From Rotaria sordida (Eukaryota > Rotifera > Eurotatoria > Philodinida > Philodinidae), in contig CAJNOL010000373.1 in the NCBI GenBank assembly GCA_905250125.1, positions 2,815-66,814 of the forward strand: a stretch of DNA of 64,000 bases. Reading direction: 5' to 3'. Below are positions 24,810 to 38,101 of the stretch, in pieces. The position numbers and the translations under genes are program-made. The notes under the pieces were generated by a model. The model saw only the letters and a program-made list of their open reading frames with translations. It had not been told where the DNA came from and did not search any database. The stretch's first letter is position 1. Every line of letters starts with the position of its first letter.

Positions 24810-26279
24810 TCATTTCACAATTGCTAAAAGGATTCGTTTATAATCTCCTGATGTATCACCTCCGACATCTTGAGCTAATGAACGATGATACATTTGTTGA
24901 TATCGTTGCTTAATTTGTGCAAGATCAATCTAATAAGCAAAAAAAAAAAAAATTTTAAATTAAAATTTTTGTTTTTTTTCGTATGAAATTTACTTCTGAA
25001 CGTGAAACAATAACACGAATAAGTGTTGAATCTCTTGTACCTAAACCAGTAATTGCTTTATGTAAACGTTCAGCAAAAAATGATGGTCGATCACGTATAC
25101 ATGTTATTAAAACAAGATAAGCATCTTCAGCATCACCAGAAAATTCTGATCGTACTACTTGTGCAATATCTTTTCCATGTTTCTAAATCAAAAAATTTGA
25201 AAAATTATTTCTTGGTTTTTTTTTTTTTTGGAAATAATTTACTCTTTGATATTCTTCAAATGTAGCACGAAGTTGATAATAACTACGTCGAGCAAATATT
25301 GCATTGAATGTTTTTTCATCTGTACCCATTTTACCAGCACCAGCTTTATATAAATCAGCGGCATCTTGACGAGCACGATTACTAGAGAAATATCAAAAAA
25401 AAATCGATATTCGAAACGAAGGAAATGTTAATTTTTTTACCGATCAATCACACTTTCAATACCACTTTGACGAGCTTGTTGAATTTGTTGTGGACTTAAT
25501 TCTTCACGATTAGCCTTAAAAAACAGACAGATAAATCTAATAAATCAGTAGATAGAAATATTTTTACCTGTACAGCAGAAACAAGCATACGTTTAAAGTC
25601 CTTTCCCCGTACACGATGACTAATTTCATGTTCGAGATCTTTGTTATACACTATGAAATTTCAAATATTGAATTAATTAACTAGTAAATTAATATCTTTT
25701 TTTTTTTTACTTCGTTTGTATGCATCAACAATGGCACGAATTTCAGCATTAGCTCTTGTAAGCAAAATTTCGCGTAAAGTTCCTTCTTTTCCATTCTATA
25801 AAAGATAAAATTTCAAATATCAATTATTTATGTAAACTAAACTCTAACACTAAGAGCTTGATGTAATGACCATGCTTCATAACTTGCAGGTGCATCAAAT
25901 AGAGCAGTCATAGTTTCTTTAAAATGACCACTTAATTCACCACCAATTTGTTTGACTAAATCCTAAATTGATAAAGGATTAATATCTTTATTGAAGCAAT
26001 TCAATAAATATACATACGACACCAAACATTGTTTTATATTGAAGTTTTATTTGTTGACGTTGTGCATTTGAGCGATTGGCAATAATATCGATGAGAGCAC
26101 GTTCGTTTGTACCTTGAAAAAAGAAATAATTGTATTAAAATATGTAAATATATGATTTACCTGCTCCTTTCATAGCCTGACTAAGTGCATGACAGTCAGC
26201 TTCGGCATTAAATGTTGCTGATGGAGAAACTGTTCCTTGATATTGTTCTAAACTAGCAAGTAAAATTGATGGTTGTTCT
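24810..26279 (-). CDS. Annexin, 5' end missing in assembly gap
   Basis: Nine exons read from the gap: 26161-26279 (5' partial), 26018-26112, 25849-25962, 25711-25795, 25568-25650, 25441-25514, 25243-25381, 24994-25182 and 24810-24929, in consistent phase, for about 338 residues. Annexins bind acidic phospholipid membranes through Ca2+ in a four-repeat core. Repeat I has MKGAGTNE and IIANRSNAQRQQIK, as in the A7/A11/B9 type. Repeat III has KAGAGKMGTDEK and repeat IV ITGLGTRDSTLIRVIVSRSE, ending ILLAIVK. Repeat II reads QALSNGKEGTL where a G-x-G-T Ca2+ loop is expected, so one calcium site appears lost. The initiator and any N-terminal tail lie in or beyond the 10-N gap; DNA after the gap does not continue the frame recognisably. 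Confidence 0.93.
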
Positions 26280-26289
26280 NNNNNNNNNN
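26280..26289. other. Assembly gap (10 N)
   Basis: Ten N directly truncating the annexin first visible exon. The right flank does not read as annexin, so the join may hide missing or misplaced sequence. Confidence 0.99.
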
Positions 26290-27550
26290 GTAATGGAAGT
26301 TGCAACGAAAAAATATGAAGGGTCTCTCTATTTTATCGTTATCAAACGAAAGAATTTCATGTAAAAAAAAAAAGAATTTTGTATATAACAAATACTGCAT
26401 ACATTTATAAGATATTTTTGAGTTAAATGAAATGAATTATCAAGAACTCACAAATATTTACCTAATCGTTATTTTGAATATATCAATTGAATAATAAGTC
26501 TAGTTAAATTCAGAATCTCACAATGATTTCTGTCTTTTATATCCTCTAATATATGTATTAGTAAACAAAAAAGAATTGTTCATGATTGTTAACTCATGAA
26601 TCATTTATGCGTGCCATTTTTTATTCATTCTCAACGTGAGAGTTCGTTTATAACCAAAAGTATGTGCAATAAAATATTTATATTTTTTCTCAAGTCGAAA
26701 ACCTACGATCGTATACGACCGATACATGATTGGCCTACATATCCATCGTAACCAACAATCGTAAACGACGCAATGCGATCTTATATGACAGTCGCTTACA
26801 ACTATTGTACTAGACATTAGTCATAAACGACTGCCGTGTATGATTGTAGTTTTGTTATTTACTTCTATTATAGGAAAAATTGTGATTATCACAGAAATAA
26901 GCTTCAGGGAATTTTGTTGTGCTTTATGATTTCTCTGTACATTTATAGAGAACTTGACATCATTCAACATATGGTCTCTTAGTATGGGTGTAATATTAAA
27001 TTGTACAATGAATAACAAATAGAAAACGTTCGACAACCAAAAATAAAAGAATAAAAAGAAATTACAGTAAATTTGAATGATATGTAGTTGAATTATACTT
27101 CTAGAATTTATTCTGAAATGTTTTGAACATACAAGAAGTTATTTTTTGTTTTCTATTGTTGTTATATCATTGTTCTTTTTGCACTCAGAATCTAACTAAT
27201 ATACTATTCACTAATTCTTGTGATCTTTTCTGCCTTTCTATATTTATATATATATATCATTTAGTATGCACAGCTGTGCTAGTAATTGTTCTCAATGTTT
27301 GTTCTCTAAGACATTCTGATTTGATATTTTCTTTTTTTTTCTATTCATATGTATTCGTCCCTACTGAGTAGTTCTATCTTATATAATTATGTGAATTATG
27401 AACATCAATCTTTTTTAAATTAAGTACTATAAATATTGCTTTTCAATTTTATGCCAAAAACATACTATTCAGATCAGTCTGCTTCCATTTTTTTGTCATT
27501 TTAGTTACCATATTGTTTAAAATATCTATTAAAAACTTAGTGCTGCTATT
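26290..27550. other. Gene-free stretch with TCGTAAACGAC-type repeats
   Basis: No supportable gene. Around 26700-26840 short variants of TCGTAAACGAC / GTCGTATACGA recur in both orientations, and similar words reappear near 29250-29340, suggesting a decayed repeat family. Frames at 26605-27371 are not supported. Confidence 0.4.
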
Positions 27551-27552
27551 GA

Positions 27553-28053
27553 GCAAGTTCAAGAATGATCACAATCCAGATGAGAACAAGCAAACACGAG
27601 TCACTATTGAAAAAAACAAGTGAGAAATGTCCGACATTAACTTTAGATGGGTGTTTAGCAAGATCTATTTCTTAGAATGAAGAAGAATCTATTAGTGAAA
27701 GAGAACTGATGTATGACGAATCAAGTGATGCAAATAAAAGTACAGATAATAATACTGATTTCAATATTTTTGAAATTGAAGATAGTCCAACATAACTCGA
27801 GTCTGATATGAATGCACATTGCGATGTGTCAGTTTTCGACAAAGATCATTTACTAATACTCAATGATTTACTTCAATCGAATGACAATCAAAATTTTTTA
27901 TTTCTCCATCGGCATATTAACAAATCAACAGACAATTTTTATCGAGAGTTGGCAAAAACTTTTCGCAATGCTAATATTAGTAATATTTATGGTTCTCGTA
28001 TTATTAAATTGTTCAATGCTCACCTTCCACAACTACATAATTCACTAATATAG
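27553..28053 (+). pseudogene. Decayed coding region of unknown family
   Basis: One frame is nearly open from about 27620 to 28053 but carries two in-frame stops, near 27673 and 27793. The first part is acidic (EEESISERELMYDE); the second part, from ATG 27808, is an 81-residue frame rich in Asn and Leu. The pattern is faintly like the leader region of bdelloid transposase-type proteins, but this is weak. A second coding-like scrap, with LLRRKLTNFLIEERRQE, sits at about 28370-28507. Confidence 0.3.
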
Positions 28054-30383
28054 TTCCAAGTATTTTATGATTCAATAAATGATAAGATTTTATACTGAGA
28101 ATAAAATAAATTGAATTAAATTAGTCTCAAACTTTTATTATGAACAAAATCTATTATAGTCTTCATATCTTTAAAATAAAGTGATAATAAAAAATTTTTA
28201 TTGTTCTCTATTTAGTCGATCAACTATTCCATAAAAGGTTAGTTACATTCTTTCATGTTTCTGTTTCATTTCAAATGTTTAACAAAGAAAATTTACTTGA
28301 TATGATGGCTACTGACTATGGTGACTATGCTCATAAACTCTTGCTACAAGTGGTAAACTTAAAAATTTGATTCTCTCACCTAGTAAATCGTGCTTTACTT
28401 ATCAATCATTGTTACGAAGAAAACTGACTAATTTTCTCATCGAAGAGCGTCGACAAGAAACAATGATAAGAAAACGATTAGTCCACATGACACCACAACA
28501 AAAATAACATAGTTAATAATCAATTAAAGCAGCATTCAACTGAAAAATATGTTAATTAGTACATAATTGTTTATAATTGTTTTAAATGATGTAAAACTTG
28601 TATTTTGATTCGTAGAACATAACATTTGAAATATAAGTGAAATTTAATCAAAAAGCTTATATTATAGGCATACATGTACTATGCATTATCAACGCTCATG
28701 ACAAAACTCTCAATAACGTTATATATTTAGACTTATCGCCCATCTGAGATATATTAGTCAGTGTGAAAGTTACTTAGGTTTTATTACTATTTTGCTTACA
28801 CTTATCTCAATCGAAAAAGTAAATAGGAAAAAAAATACATATCTTGAATCAATTTTTTTTTCTTTAATTTTATCACAATCCGACAATTTAATGGTAAGTT
28901 CAATTGAATGTATAAAATAGGTTTTTTATCATTAATATGTATGGCAATTCGATATGGTAATAGTAAGTTCAAGTGAATATTGAAAATAAGTGTTCTTTTT
29001 GTATTTAGATACGTCTGGATTCGAAGATTAAATTAACAATTTAAATATAAATATCTTATTTATGAATTAGAATTTAAAATAAAATTTTACAACTTCGATA
29101 TCAGTTGGAGAGCAAGTCTAGCCATGAAAGAAGTGCACTTTAGGAAACTTGTATCAAATTGTGCGATGAAGGCTATCAATAATAAGAGTGTGAATGATGG
29201 CATACATTGGTCGACACGGCGAGAAACAACATCGTTTACAATTATAATTCAGGAATCAATTAATACGATGAAATACGGTCGTATATAGTTGCAATTTACA
29301 TTTTATACAATCACTTACGACTGTCGTAATTCAGACATGAACTTATATAGTATTTCTGATGTCTAAAAAAAGTTTAGCAATACAAGGTTAAAATGCAATA
29401 TTGCTCATTAGTCATCCTCAAAGATCTACAAATAGTGAAATCTTTTTCATCAGGGATCAATGTTTTCGATATTGATTTTCGTTATTTTTTATCTGTCAGT
29501 TGCATCATATATTGTTAGTCATATGGAATGAAATTAACATCAGTAAAGTGTTATCTTTTCATGATTTCTAGCCATATAATTTGAGTGATAGCAGAAAACA
29601 GTATTACTAGTGAGTTCAAGTCATTTATCAATTGAATATCAATAGAGCACCTAGGAATAATCTTTATCACTATGAAAAATAAGTAAAAATTTATGTTCAG
29701 AAACATAAATTAGTAAACTAAAATCATCCTTTTCATCAAATTTCGACTATCACACATCCTAATGTTCTAAAAATTTGTATCTGCATATTCCATCAAGAAT
29801 GTTGGTCAGAAGTACGAGCTCGCCTTCATACCTAAGATACAACGAGAATTATGATAAACATAGACTTCTGACCGGAAAAAGTTATCTATTAAATTTTGCC
29901 TTACTTTTAATCAAATGTATGGTTAATTCTTGATATTTTAACATGAAACTCGACCTGAATCTATGCTCTTTCTTTACTCAAAAGATCAGGCAAATTACTG
30001 TCTCGAAGTCAGCGATCGCAACACAATGATCATTGGTAAGTCATTTCCATTTAGTAGGAGTTACTTTTTTAAGACTTGTGGACAATAACTATCGGCTATC
30101 GGCAAAACTTCTCGAAAAGCTTTCAGTTTGATTCATTGGACTATGACTAATTCATAGTCTCCAAAGGGCAGCAGATAGTTTTTTACCGCCTGAAAAGTCA
30201 TAATACAATGACCACAATTCTAGAAGCGGTTGATAAATTTCAATGAAATTAACATCATAGATAGCTGAATCATACCATTAAATAATGAAGAATTGGCTGA
30301 CTCGCAAAGTCTTTTGCTTTCACAGTTATCAAGTTCACAGAATAAATAGATGTCATTCATTATCACCAATCATAATTCGCCTT
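28054..30383. other. Gene-free stretch
   Basis: Apart from the scrap near 28370-28507 and TCGT-type decayed repeats near 29250-29340, nothing is recognised. Confidence 0.4.
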
Positions 30384-31414
30384 GTATTTAAAGGTACATC
30401 CCCTCTTTTGTCACCGTTGCGGGTTCTCAAAGACAGTACAACCGATCAAACTGGAATTTTTACCACAGATAGAGCATCAAAAATGAGAAAACACATGTTC
30501 AAAGAAAAAATTCTGGAGTGGATTTTTGAAGTTTTCTCTGAGAGACTCTAATCTTCATAGGACCACATCTTGGTACTTTATCCAATCTGGCTGAATATTT
30601 TTTTTCTTTTGAGATATCCAAGACTATATCTCAAAGGTGATTTTAGGCTTTTCAAAAGTTATGAGAGAATTAGGTAAAAATTCGGTGCCAAAATGGAGGT
30701 CTTGGCTTCTACCATCCTGTAAATTCCACTTGGAAAGTCAAAAAAATGAATATGGCCGATTTTACTTTTGGAGAATATTCTCAAGTATCAGTAGTAAAAA
30801 TAGCAGTTCGATTGAACAAAGTTAGATAGGAGTCGCAAGCAGTCAGAATTTGACCCTATGAAAAACCAGAGTTTCCGAGAAAAACTGCAAAACTCTACTT
30901 CAAAATTGTTTTTCTCGGACACATATGTGAGACTCTCATTCTATCAAATCGACAAATACTCCTGTCTACACTAAAGTGTAGGTCGAATGACAACTGAATC
31001 TAGACCCTGATCTGCTAAGTCAATGAGAACTCTTACTTAAAAAAAACATGCATACCGTATATTAACGTCGTGATAGAGGATTGATGACAATAATAAGACG
31101 AGGTTTTATTAGTAAAATAAAACCTGAATCACTATAAAAAAAGAAAGATGCGAGAAAAGAAGATGATGCCAATGGGCGAATAATCACTGGTAAGAATATA
31201 TAGGGGAAACAAACAAGAGCAACTGAGAGGAGGAAGAAAGTAACCAATAACAAGTAACGAAGACAGTTAGCAGTAATAGAGTGACCTCTATGGACGCTAG
31301 CAACGTATCTTCTTATTTTTGTTGCACTATCTGTGAAAATTCCAGCTTGATTGGTTGTACCATCTTCGACAATCAAAAGTGATCGAAAAAGAGGTGAGAA
31401 TATTCCTTAAATAA
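30384..31414. mobile_element. ~1-kb element or pair with ~110-bp inverted ends
   Basis: The segment 30384-30495 is repeated in reverse complement at about 31305-31414. Shared words include TATTTAAAGG/TATTTAAGG, CCTCTTTT, GGTACAACCAATCAAGCTGG-type text and TTCACAGATA. The interior is not palindromic. This is either a non-autonomous transposon with long terminal inverted repeats or two inverted copies of a shorter repeat. Frames at 30285-30551 (plus) and 31062-31376 (minus) encode similar short peptides only because they cross the two arms. Confidence 0.5.
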
Positions 31415-32444
31415 CAACGGCTAGCCTATGCCTCTGAGCTATATACATTCTTAATAGAATATATGCATATAAATTTTCAGATTTCTTACGTGTATGCTAG
31501 CCGACATACATCGAAGAAAGGATTTTCTAGTTGAAATATTCATACGTGAGTAGTCATTTATAGTATTTGTGTACTATGGTGGTTTATATAAAATTACTCA
31601 TAAGCATATATTCGATTTTATATTGTTGTACTATACAGTGTCTGACATGGGTCCAATTCTTATGACCTGATCCGACCCGCTCCGATTTGAATCGGACTCT
31701 GGTGTCGATCACTTTATTCTTTTTCTTGAGAAAATAAATTTCTCAATTATTTTTCTTTCTTTTCATTTCGTCGTTGGAAACAAAGAATACGTCCTTAGCC
31801 TCTTTTCATCCTCGAGATTGCACCAATATTCCGTACTTGGGACAATACGAGTATGTAATAAAACTTTTTCTTATTTATCTTTCTTTTCTGATGTATACAA
31901 CCTGTGACCTTTGTATTACCATTAAATAGACAGTACATTCGTTATGCATCATTATCTGATGTCACTCAAGAAAAGTCTGTGAAGTAGAAGAAAAGAGCGT
32001 GCGATGCATGACTTCTGTTTCTATTAAGCGTTTTCATACTCCTTTACAGAACTTCCAAATGAAACAACATTCAAAATGCCTTCTGTATCTGGAAAATGTT
32101 GAGACTGTAGATCCACTTCGAAATCCAAAGAGTTTTTCATAACCCAATGCGATCCGAGTCGGGCACCGGTACTATATCCGTTTTATTCAAATATAAAACT
32201 AACAACAAAAGACAAAGAAACATATAATGAGAATTTGAGTGATACAACCAGTTTGAGAACTACAGGTATTAAATTATCTTCATAGTTTTGTATACAGGAT
32301 AGACGTCAATTTCCTTTTCTTTAGAACATAAAGTCATAGTAAATAATTATGTATTTAAAGTAAAGCCACATGAGTAAAATTAGATAAACGGTAAATTATT
32401 TGAGGAAATTGAGAAACACTATACGAAATAAATTATTCGAAAGT
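31415..32444. other. No gene seen
   Basis: Around 31640-31700 a GC-richer segment (CCTGATCCGACCCGCTCCG) resembles one near 46076-46130, possibly ends of a decayed hAT-type element. Nothing else is recognisable. Confidence 0.35.
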
Positions 32445-32900
32445 TCGAGGCTAAAGCAGAATTTTTTAATATATGGTTAGATAGAGGATGGTGGGTTGAC
32501 CAAGAATATATATGTTTTCATTTTTTTTCGAATAGGTTTTTAGGAGAAAAATTTAAGTTTTTCCTGATGACCTACTTTCTCCGCAAAATAGGTCAACTTG
32601 TGGGTCACTAAAAATTGTCAATTGTTTTTGTTTCTTTCAAATGTCAAAACTGTTTGTTTCAGATTCAACGTGAAAAAATAAATATAGAAAGATTATCTAT
32701 AAATAATCTTTCTATATTTATTTTTTCACATTGAATCTGAAATAAACAGTTTTGACATTTGAAAAAAAGTAGGTCATCGGAAAAAACTGAAATTTTTCTC
32801 TTAAAAACTTATTCCAAAAAAATGAAAACACATACATTCTTGGTCAGCTCATCACGCTCTATCTAATCATGTATATAAAAAAATTCTTCTTTACTCTTGC
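32445..32900. mobile_element. Foldback element, ~200-bp arms
   Basis: Nearly the whole interval is one inverted repeat centred at about 32698 on GATTATCTATAAATAATC. Outer arms pair GGTTAGATAGAG with CTCTATCTAATC; the middle pairs TTGACCAAGAAT with ATTCTTGGTCAG and GATGACCTACTT with AAGTAGGTCATC; inner arms pair TCAAATGTCAAAAC with GTTTTGACATTTGA. The left arm has about 55 extra bases (about 32583-32637) absent from the right. No coding capacity. Confidence 0.85.
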
Positions 32901-35900
32901 ATTTCTGACACTTTATAATGCATATGTCTGGATAATATCAAATTGCAATCGACACGTAACACATTTTATTTCTTTTATTTCTATATTCAATCTGAAAAAA
33001 AAAGGTATTTTAATATAGAGGAGTATTTTTATGTAAATTTAGAAAGTGAAATGAAAAGAATTATCCTTTTACTTTTAATGAGAATATTTAATCTTATTCA
33101 ATAAGTGGAGAGTTAAACATGAAATTCTTTTTCTTCTTTTTTATTTAATTTACCATTTATTGAATTTTTATGAATGATCTATCAGAAAAGAATAGAGAAC
33201 AAATTGAATACATTATTATAACACTTTTTCCTTATTTTCTTATTAAATTCCATCAGTTTTCTGTATTACATTAATTCTATCTCATTTTATACATTATCAT
33301 GCATAAATGTTTTGCTAAATGATTTTTAAAAAAGAAATATCGATAATGAATACTCGTTATTGCACACAAAAAGTATACATATACATCAAATTGCTCGAAT
33401 ACTAGTACGAGTAATTTGAGTATTCATGCTGGCAAATCATACAACATCGAATGAATATTTTCACTAGAAGAAACTTATGCTCACTACGATATAATTTCAT
33501 ATAATCAATCAAGTCCTATGAGAGTCAAATAGTAAAACATTAAGTACGATCATAATAACCTTTAACTAAACATGCATGTAATCCGTCATTTGTATATGAC
33601 ATTTTAGTTATTTTTATCCATACTCGATGGTTGTATATATCATCAGATCTGAGTAGAATATCAACTAATATTGACATTGAATACGTCAAATATATTCTAA
33701 TTCTGTCAGTATTGCTTGATCCTTTGAAAAGAACGATTGAATGATGTGCAAATATCTCATAAAATCTTTTCGAAGAATGTTTTATGAATAATTCTCTATC
33801 ATAAGGTAAAGATTGCTCTAGAAAAATCTATATTATTCAAAACTTTCAAGGACAATTTTTCTATTCGTATCAAATGAATCATCTATATTGATAACATAGA
33901 ATTATCGATTAGACCAATTGAAATTGATGATACAAATATTAAAGTCAATAAATTATTGATTGAAGTGGATCTTTTGACCAGCACAATATACAAAGAGATA
34001 TTCAAGAGATTTTTAACAATACAATTAGCACAAGTATTGATTCGAGATATGATATCTTCGATAATTTGACAGTAATAGTATTGACAACATAATTATTCAT
34101 ATAACTCTGATCTTAAATTTCAACTATCTATATACGTAAATTAATACTAGAAAATAAATAAAATCCATAAACAACAAGAAATTTAACTCGACATCGTAAC
34201 AGACCTAAATTATTCATCTTTTAATGATATCCAATCATCTCAACATCTAGTATTCCAATAAACGAAGAAACTTATAGATAGAATAACTTGTAATCAAGCC
34301 GTTAGTCTATACGATATAGTTATTATTACGAATCATAATTAATTTCCTGTCCTTCGTCCCTCTTATCATGATCTGTTTGTATTTTTGTTAGCTATATTAT
34401 TAAAGAAAAAATTTCTCCTTGGATATGTACTAACTATAACAAATTGGAAATAATAATATGGAAAGATCATTTCTTCATATAAACAAACTGAATCTGTAAA
34501 AATTTATTTCTTACAATTAAAATGATACATTTTCAATGCAATATCTTGAATGAAACCATATGCATATAACCAAAAAGTATATGATGATAAAATAAATATT
34601 ACATTCATCTAGAAATATACAAGTATCCAACAATGAATTGAATATCTATCATTTGCATGTTATCGAAATTCTTTTTTTCATAGTAGACATTATAGTTATA
34701 CTTAAATGAAAAGTTAATCTTTGTTTGTCTTCGATAGATTAATTTTTTTTTTTTTTAGAAAGATTGATGTATTACAATAAAATATGAATACATTTATCAT
34801 AACAAATGTACATATAAACAAATAATCTGATGTCATACGAATTAATATTCATCTCTCATTTTTTTATATGAAAAAAAAAACTAGATATTGGTTTTTCTGT
34901 TCTTTATGCAAAAACAACAAATCAATATGTAAAAATATACGATAGTTATTTGATTATTATAGTAATGACAAGAATAAGTGACATTTTTTCTTCTTTTCTT
35001 TTGACAATAAAAAAATCGTATATTTACTAACTTGTATTTTGTAATCTAAATAGCTTACTATTTAGATAAAATACATCAAGGCAATAGAATAGTATAAGTG
35101 TAAAGTTATGTGATTTGTTTTTTTAGCTATCTTCCTTCATAAATACAAAATATTTCTCTAGAGTAAGTATGTGGTCTTATAAAATTAATGAGCACGAAGT
35201 TGTTTTATCGAGTACTGATTATAAATAGTTGACTCTTATCCATGAGATGTTGTGTATGCCCCATCTTCGTTATTTCCTTGAATAAGTCATGGTCAGATTT
35301 CTATTTATTTACAAAAGCTAATAATAACATATATGAATAGAAAAAAAAAATGAAAAGTCAACAGTAAAAAACTTATAAATAATATTGTATATATATATAT
35401 ATATATATCTTGTAACAAAGAAATGTCGAATAATTCATCAATTACATATGTATAAGAGAAGAAAAAAAGTGTGAGATCGAAGACAATGACTTACAATAAA
35501 AATAAATATAACTTCATCTTATCACATGCAATGTTCGAGGTCAACTGATCATGATGTTATAATTCAAAAGTAACGTATACATTGACTAAAGTATATTGGT
35601 AAAAAAGCAGTCGTAGTAATCATTATAAAAGTTATTATGTAAAAAAAAGACAAAAAAAGAGAAAGAGAGAGAGAACGATAATGTAAGAAAAAATAAGATG
35701 ATATTGATCAGTTGTCTGTATGAAACGTTGTGTTCGAGCATATACACACCTTTTCGATTCACCTTATATATTACACGTGTGCAGCTGTTTATACGTACGC
35801 CTGTTAGTCTGTATAATCTTTAAGTAAACGACGATATAGATAGGAGGGATTGTTTAGCCTATCTTTCATTTTCTTCGTTCCTTTCTTTTCCTGCGATGTT

Positions 35901-36208
35901 TATATATATGATGCGAACTGACAGTGATGACGATAAATTGTATCTACTATTTATCCGTTTCGTTATTCTTACCACCAATAGTGCGTTTTGTCTTGCTGAT
36001 GGAAATAACGCACATATATAATCATATATTTTTCACATAGTGACAAGTAGTAAAAAGAAAAGAGAGAGAGAGAAACAATGTACATATTTGCCTGTATGCT
36101 TCATAGACATAGTAAACTAGAGCACATCATACTATAGTCATGTACATATAAGATCAGGTAAGAAAACGAATATAGACTATATGCTTGTTTGTTCGAAAAA
36201 TACTTTTA

Positions 36209-36242
<34 letters not shown>

Positions 36243-36405
36243 TTTTGGGCATGTCTCGATGGTCATTGTCCTACATTGTTCTAATTAGTCCATCACCTCG
36301 ATTCATTTTGTATAGAAATAGAAGAATATAAAGTGTTTGTTCGTCTTCTTTTTTTTTTTTTGTTCCTTTCTTTAAAACATATACCATTGAACTCTTTAAA
36401 TATAC
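32901..36405. other. Gene-free AT-rich stretch with microsatellites
   Basis: No coding segment recognised. It contains a (TA)n tract at about 35387-35408, (GA)n patches near 35660 and 36060, and (TC)n at 36212-36239. The last few hundred bases are the presumed promoter of the coiled-coil gene at 36406. Confidence 0.5.
36212..36239. repeat. (TC)14 microsatellite
   Basis: Perfect TC dinucleotide run about 170 bp upstream of the ATG of the CC1-box gene; a GAGA-type promoter role is possible but unproven. Confidence 0.9.
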
Positions 36406-38101
36406 ATGGCTTCATCAATGGAACTATCACGAAAACACTACTTATTTCAGGTCAATCAACATGTACAAGCGTCTATAATGTTCTTATCAATAATGGATGG
36501 TGCAGAACTTGATTTTAATAATACTCGTCTTTCTTCATCTTCAATTACAGCAACAACATCAAATCCAGATGATTATGAAAAAGGTTTTTTTATATTATTA
36601 ATTAAAGTTATTTTGTTTTTTTTTCTTCAAAATTTTCATATCTTCATAGATCTTCGATTAGCTGCTGAACTTGGTCGATATTTACTTGAACGTAATCATG
36701 AATTACAAAATTATATTCATATTTTAGAAAAAGATATTGATGATAAACAATGTGAAATAAAAGTAAAATAGATAAAAACAAAAAAATTAATTTTATTTTC
36801 TATATTTAGTTATTACATGCAAAATTTCTTTCAACTCGAGAACAACTTGATGCTAAATGTAAACAAACAGAATTATTCGATGCAGCTAATTTTGATCTTG
36901 AAAAAGAACTTTCATTACAACGTCGAGAAAATGAAAAAAATCGACAACATATCAAAGAGTAAGTAGATAGATATATGTTTTTTGATACTGAATTTCGATT
37001 TAATTAAAGTTGACATTAGTCTGAACAAAAATTAAAATTTGACTAGAGATAAATTTCGTGCTTTATATTAAAAGTAAAGTAGAATTGAAAGAAAAATTGA
37101 AATCGTGACTGTCGTGTCAATGAAACAGTAGTAATATGAATGTATGTATTACAATCTAATTAAAATAATTGTTTGAATTGGATTCAACAACTGTCCAAAT
37201 AGACAATGTCGAATAAGTTTATTATAAACAATCAGAACAAACATACTAATTTCTTAAGTTTTGTTTTTTTTTAAGAAAAAAGTCTTATAAAACAAGAAGA
37301 TATTATCGAATAAAAACAAAAAAAATAATTCTTCTACTTAAAATTTAAAATTTTTGTCTAGTCAAAATTAGAATTCTAACTTTTTGCTCGGATTAATTCA
37401 AAATTTAATGAAATCTTTTATTTTGTCTTGAACATATATTTATTTGTAGATTATTTGATCTATATGAAAAAACACGTAAACAATATCATGATATTGAACA
37501 TGAATATAGTACATTTCGAGTAAAACAATTTTCATCATATTTTATTTCAAAACAAACAAATATTCCATGTCAAACATCGATTCTTTCAATACCAATATCA
37601 ACTAAACGACAACGTTCAAATTCATTTAGTTTATTGTCAACGTCAAATTCATCTCCATTGTTAAATTCATCCACATCATCCAATCTATTCGATAACTCAT
37701 CCGTATCCATATTTAAATCACATCTTCGTGAACTTAAATCACGTATTAAATCATTGACAATTGAATGTGCTAAAATAAATGATCAACTTCATCAATCTGA
37801 ACAAGATAAACGTTATTTATTAGACCGTATAATACAACTTGAACGACAACGTCGTGATGATAATGATTCTTTACAGAATGAATTAAATTATTATCGAAAA
37901 TTATTAGAAAAATATTCTAATGAAAATAATAAATCAGTATTATTAAATATTTATTCACCACCAGAATATGATGTATCATTATATGATGAAGTTTTTTCAG
38001 AAAATAATCAATCAAAATCTTCTTATGAACCAACAAATTATAAAGAATTATTTTCACCTATCTATGAAACATTAAAAAAGAATATTAATCCTAGTAAATA
38101 A
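36406..38101 (+). CDS. CC1-box coiled-coil protein (BICD-like adaptor / CDR2-like)
   Basis: Four exons, 36406-36583, 36650-36762, 36810-36958 and 37450-38101, in phase, for 363 residues. Exon 2 carries DLRLAAELGRYLLERNHEL (from residue 60), the CC1 box with its AAxxG core. This element lets BICD, BICDR, TRAK/HAP1 and CDR2-type proteins contact the dynein light intermediate chain. Coiled coil continues through exon 3 and then ELFDLYEKTRKQ, similar to the ELYDLRQ region of CDR2. A Ser/Asn-rich disordered stretch (about 175-215) precedes a second coiled coil with HLRELKSRIKSL. Start choice: the first of two nearby ATGs in the open frame. Whether it is nearer to BICDR or CDR2 I cannot decide; dynein recruitment is inferred from the motif. 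Confidence 0.75.

Noticed and set aside
26605-27371. Several small frames near the annexin gap as its missing N-terminus
   Set aside because: None reads as annexin tail or joins in phase with the first visible exon.
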